Assembly: GCA_902167985.1 (NCBI GenBank)
Contig: CABHNZ010000004.1
Location: 186,001 to 250,000 of the forward strand
Length of the DNA stretch: 64,000 bases
DNA from: Shinella sp. UYSO24
GTDB lineage: Bacteria > Pseudomonadota > Alphaproteobacteria > Rhizobiales > Rhizobiaceae
Reading direction: 5' to 3'
The notes under the pieces are model-generated. The model did no database searches. It had not been told where the DNA came from and worked only from the letters and a program-made list of their open reading frames with translations. Of this stretch, positions 60,895 through 64,000 are shown one piece after another; positions within the stretch are counted from its first letter, which is position 1; the number at the start of each line of letters is the position of its first letter. Made by a program: the position numbers and the translations under genes.

Positions 60895-62426
60895 TTGGAC
60901 GTAACGACCTTTACTGAGACCGCTGCCGACCGGGAGACCGGGGCAGACCGCCGCGAACAGCCGGTTCTGCAGCCCGGCCGCAATGCCTGGCGATGCGCCG
61001 GTGCCGACCGGCTCTCCCTGCTGATCGATGGCGATGGCTATTTCCCGCGCCTTGCCTCCGTGCTCGGACAGGCGAAACGCTCGATCTTCATCATCGGCTG
61101 GGATTTCAACCCGGATATCAGGCTTACCCCCCGCGACCCGGATGGCCCGACCATCGGCGCGCTCCTGCGCAGCCTCGTGGACGAAAACGACGCGCTGGAA
61201 ATCCGCATCCTCGTCTGGGGCATGGGGCCGGTCTATTCCGGCAAGAGCCTGCGCATGTTCGGCAAGATGGACTGGTGCGACCACCCCCGCATCGACCTGC
61301 GCTTCGATTTCACCCACCCCTTGCGTGCCAGCCATCACCAGAAGATCGTCGCCATCGATGATCGCACCGCCTTTGTCGGCGGCATTGATCTCACCGCCCG
61401 CCGCTGGGACGACCGCGACCATGCGATCGACAATCCGCTGCGCCACTCGCCCGATGGCACGGCCTACGGCCCCGTGCATGACATGCAGGCGGTGGTGACG
61501 GGCGAAGTGGCAAAGCTCCTTGGAGACGTCGCCCGCCGCCGCTGGAAAAAGTCGATCGGCGAGGATCTGCAGCCGCTGACCGCCGAAAGCCTCCTCCCCG
61601 CCGCAGATGCGCCATGGCCGACCGATCTTGAGCCGCTGCTGCGCAATTGCCCGGCGGGCCTGGCACTGACGGAACCGGTCAAATGGAAAGCCGCCGCGGC
61701 CATCGCGAGGCAATCCGCCTGACCCATGATGCGCTGCGCGCCGCCAGACAGCATCTTTATATCGAGACCCAGTATCTCGCTTCCTTCGGCGTTGCCCGCA
61801 CGCTGGCAAAGCGCCTGAAGGAGAAGGACGGTCCCGAGATCGTCGTGCTCGTCACCCGCGAAAGCCATGGCTTTCTCGAACGGCTGATGATGGGCAACAA
61901 CCGCAACCGGCTGATCCGCAAGCTGATGCGTGCCGACCGTTACGGCCGTTTGCGGGTCTTCTACGCCGTCGTGCCCGATGGCAAGGGCGGCGAACGCGAG
62001 GTGATCGTCCATTCGAAGCTGATCATTGCCGATGATCGCTTCATCCGCATCGGCTCGACCAATCTCAACAACCGCTCCGAGGGACTGGATACGGAATGCG
62101 ATCTGGCGGCAGAAACCTTTGCCCCCGAGGGCCGCGCCGCAATCACCGCGCTCCGCAATGACCTGATCGCTGAACATCTGGCAAGCAATGCGCAGGAGGT
62201 TGCGCGTCTTATTGCCGAAGCCGGCTCCATGGTGGCGACGATTGATCGGCTGAACACCGCACCCCGCGGCCTTCGCCCCTTCGGCATCGATATCGCCAAG
62301 GGCGAGGTCGAGGCGCTGCCGGGCACCGCGATCGTCGATCCGAAACGCCCCTTCTGGCCGATCCCGCAGATTGCCGGCGGCCTTCGCCGTCTCTATTGGC
62401 GCTTCTCACCGCGCCGGCTGTTCTGA
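60895..62426 (+). CDS. Phospholipase-D-like/cardiolipin synthase protein (frame broken near 61696)
   Basis: 510 residues after repair of one lost G (ATCGGCGAG read as ATCGCGAG). Two HKD motifs: HHQKIVAIDDRTAFVGGIDL and HSKLIIADDRFIRIGSTNLN, the PLD catalytic pair. Likely a ClsB-type cardiolipin synthase or other phospholipid transferase, as the neighbours are YbhN- and YbhP-like. The best start is a TTG at 60895 preceded by GAGGGTGGA; no nearer ATG has a site. Overlaps the convergent next gene by 21 bases. Confidence 0.85.
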
Positions 62427-63353
62427 GCCTTCCGATATCCCGCCACGGCGGTGATAATAGGCCTCCGAGATCAAGAGCGCCGGCAGGCCGAACGCCAGCG
62501 GCACGAAGAAATAGAGAACCCGAAAGACGATCATCGCCCCGATCGCAGACGGCCCCGGCAGGATGCCGGAAATCGTCGCCTCCAGCACGCCGAGCCCGCC
62601 CGGCACATGGCTCAAGAGCACCGCGATATTCGCCGTCACATAGGCGCTTGCCACCTGCAGATAATCGACCGCGGCAAAGGCCGAAAGCAGCGCATGCACG
62701 GCACCGGCGACGAAGGCGAAATTGACCGCACCGATGACGATCTGCCCGAGCGCGATGGCCGGTGACGGCATGTCGAACCGCAGCGATCGCAGCCTGACTG
62801 GCCGGCGGATGAAAAGGCAGGCGACAAGATAGAGAGCAGGAACCGCAAGGCAGGCAAGCCCGAGCGCCATGCCCGCTCCACCCGAGACCTCCAGCAGATC
62901 CGAGCGACCGCGATCGGCAAGCAGCGCCAGCCCGCCAAGCGCTGCAAGCCCGAGACCGACGGTGACGCCGCAGAAGACGATCACCTTGGCCACCTCATGC
63001 GGCGCCAGCCCCCAGCGCGTATAGAAGCGGTAGCGCACTGCCCCGCTCGATAGCGCCGCCATCCCGACATTATGGCCGATGGAGAGCGCCGTGAACGAGG
63101 CAAGCATCGTCTTTCTGATCGCCAGCGGCTTTCCCGCATAGCGCACGCCGAGCGCATCGAAGAACGACAGCGACAGATAGGAGAGAATGACGAAGACGAA
63201 GGCCGTTGCCAGTTGCGCCAGATCGATGGCCGAAATCGAGCCTGCAATATCCTCCAGACTGTACCGCTTCAGGCTGCGATAGACGAGAACGGCAGCGACG
63301 AGGATTGCGACCGGGATCAGGATTTTCAGTATCTGTCGCAGGATGCTCATCAT
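62406..63353 (-). CDS. Integral membrane protein, YbhN/LPG-synthase flippase-domain family
   Basis: 315 residues, about eight membrane segments; LSLSFFDALGVRYAGKPLAI, SFTALSIGHNVGMAALSSGA and AVLLSHVPGGLGVLEATISG are the UPF0104 blocks. In E. coli ybhN is next to clsB and ybhP, as here. Start ATG 63353 after GGTGGAGTG. The frame extends 41 codons further upstream with poor sites. Confidence 0.85.
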   Translation of the reverse strand: MMSILRQILKILIPVAILVAAVLVYRSLKRYSLEDIAGSISAIDLAQLATAFVFVILSYLSLSFFDALGVRYAGKPLAIRKTMLASFTALSIGHNVGMAALSSGAVRYRFYTRWGLAPHEVAKVIVFCGVTVGLGLAALGGLALLADRGRSDLLEVSGGAGMALGLACLAVPALYLVACLFIRRPVRLRSLRFDMPSPAIALGQIVIGAVNFAFVAGAVHALLSAFAAVDYLQVASAYVTANIAVLLSHVPGGLGVLEATISGILPGPSAIGAMIVFRVLYFFVPLAFGLPALLISEAYYHRRGGISEGSEQPAR

Positions 63354-63497
63354 CACTCCACCGGCATTGCAGAAATTCCCCGCCTGACGGGGATCGGAAA
63401 GGGGATCGAAAAGGCGGCCGACAGGCGCCGGGAGGAAATGGCGCATCGGCAGGCTGTCAGAATGGAACGAAACCACGGCTCGGCGTGTTCCCGCCGC

Positions 63498-64000
63498 ATG
63501 AGCACTTCTTCTTCAAGCCCTCTTCCGCCATCCGCCTCCAAGGCTATGGCCCCAACCGATTTTCCGCACACTGCGCCAACGGCCCAGCCCGCCCGCCGGA
63601 TAAAAATCCTCACCTATAACGTCCATAGCTGCATCGGCACCGACCGTAGGCTCGATCCTGCCCGTGTCGCGGATGTGATTGCGGCAGCTGAGCCCGACAT
63701 CATCGGCCTGCAGGAACTGGATGTCGGCCGCGGCCGCACCGGCGGCATCGATCAGGCGCATGAGATTGCCCGCCATCTCGGCATGGATTTCCATTTCCAT
63801 CCGGCACTGCACGTCGCGGAAGAGCGCTATGGCGATGCGATCCTGACCGCGCTGCCGATGCGGCTGGTCAAGGCCGATACCATTCCCTCGATCGGCGAAC
63901 AGCGCGGCGCGCTCTGGGTGGAGGTGGACTGCGGCACAACCCGGTTACAGGTCATCAACACCCATCTCGGCCTGCCCGGCCGCGACCGGCTGACCCAGGC
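63498..64000 (+). CDS. Endonuclease/exonuclease/phosphatase family protein, YbhP-like (partial)
   Basis: N-terminal 167 codons; the gene continues past the window. After a Ser/Pro-rich start comes KILTYNVHSCIGTDRRLD, IIGLQELDVGRG (metal glutamate) and INTHLGLPGRDRL, all EEP-fold motifs. Start ATG 63498 (or 63546). A GGAAC-N17-TGTT sequence at 63464-63489 overlaps the region directly before it, one mismatch from the EcfG consensus. Confidence 0.85.
   Translation, partial: MSTSSSSPLPPSASKAMAPTDFPHTAPTAQPARRIKILTYNVHSCIGTDRRLDPARVADVIAAAEPDIIGLQELDVGRGRTGGIDQAHEIARHLGMDFHFHPALHVAEERYGDAILTALPMRLVKADTIPSIGEQRGALWVEVDCGTTRLQVINTHLGLPGRDRLTQ

Overview
The window is chromosomal-type, GC-rich DNA from an alphaproteobacterium, most likely a member of the Rhizobiaceae. 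The evidence is the gene content: many ABC importers with LacI/LysR regulators, a TctABC transporter, small rhizobial proteins, EcfG-type GGAAC-N16/17-CGTT promoters and GTGA/ATGA operon overlaps. I see no tRNA, rRNA, CRISPR array, phage or transposase gene.

Layout. 1-7046 (minus): a LacI regulator, a periplasmic binding protein, two permeases and an ATPase of the PotABCD class, then nucleoside hydrolase and adenine deaminase; this looks like one operon for import and breakdown of a purine nucleoside. 7140-9485: a LysR regulator divergent from glutaryl-CoA dehydrogenase. 9602-11897: a cupin regulator and a succinate-semialdehyde-type dehydrogenase. 12146-13936: a YkgJ-like protein, and an SDR oxidoreductase divergent from a MarR regulator over paired palindromes. 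14251-22878 (minus): a Liv-type importer followed by a GMC oxidoreductase, 3-hydroxyisobutyryl-CoA hydrolase and 3-hydroxyisobutyrate dehydrogenase, with a divergent LysR gene (23141-24289). 24339-29436: an RND pump, its adaptor and a TetR regulator below a 50-bp palindrome. 29850-33828: small stress-type genes around an EcfG-like sigma factor. 34084-35685: glycogen synthase. 35740-41588: a glucose-type CUT1 importer with a divergent LacI regulator. 41616-44773: TctABC. 45002-46915: a DUF4126 protein and a flavin disulfide oxidoreductase. 47395-58846: an exopolysaccharide cluster (flippase, chain-length protein, polymerase, deacetylase, three glycosyltransferases, glycoside hydrolase). 59099-64000: small proteins, a ferritin-like protein, and a ClsB/YbhN/YbhP-like trio.

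The sequence itself carries a warning. About 40 reading-frame breaks fall in otherwise well-conserved genes. All but two can be repaired by restoring one lost base, usually in a short homopolymer or in a TCGGC/GCCGA context, and after repair each gene has a whole number of codons. They look like deletion errors of an unpolished assembly rather than pseudogenes, so the broken genes are annotated here as single genes spanning the break.

Functionally the window is catabolic and envelope-oriented: scavenging of nucleosides, glucose-type sugars, branched-chain or related compounds and tricarboxylates, each with a local regulator, next to efflux, exopolysaccharide and general-stress functions. Four exact EcfG-type promoters link the sigma factor, a small 'DTFPASDP' protein, a DUF2934 protein and the cardiolipin-synthase-like gene into one probable stress regulon.
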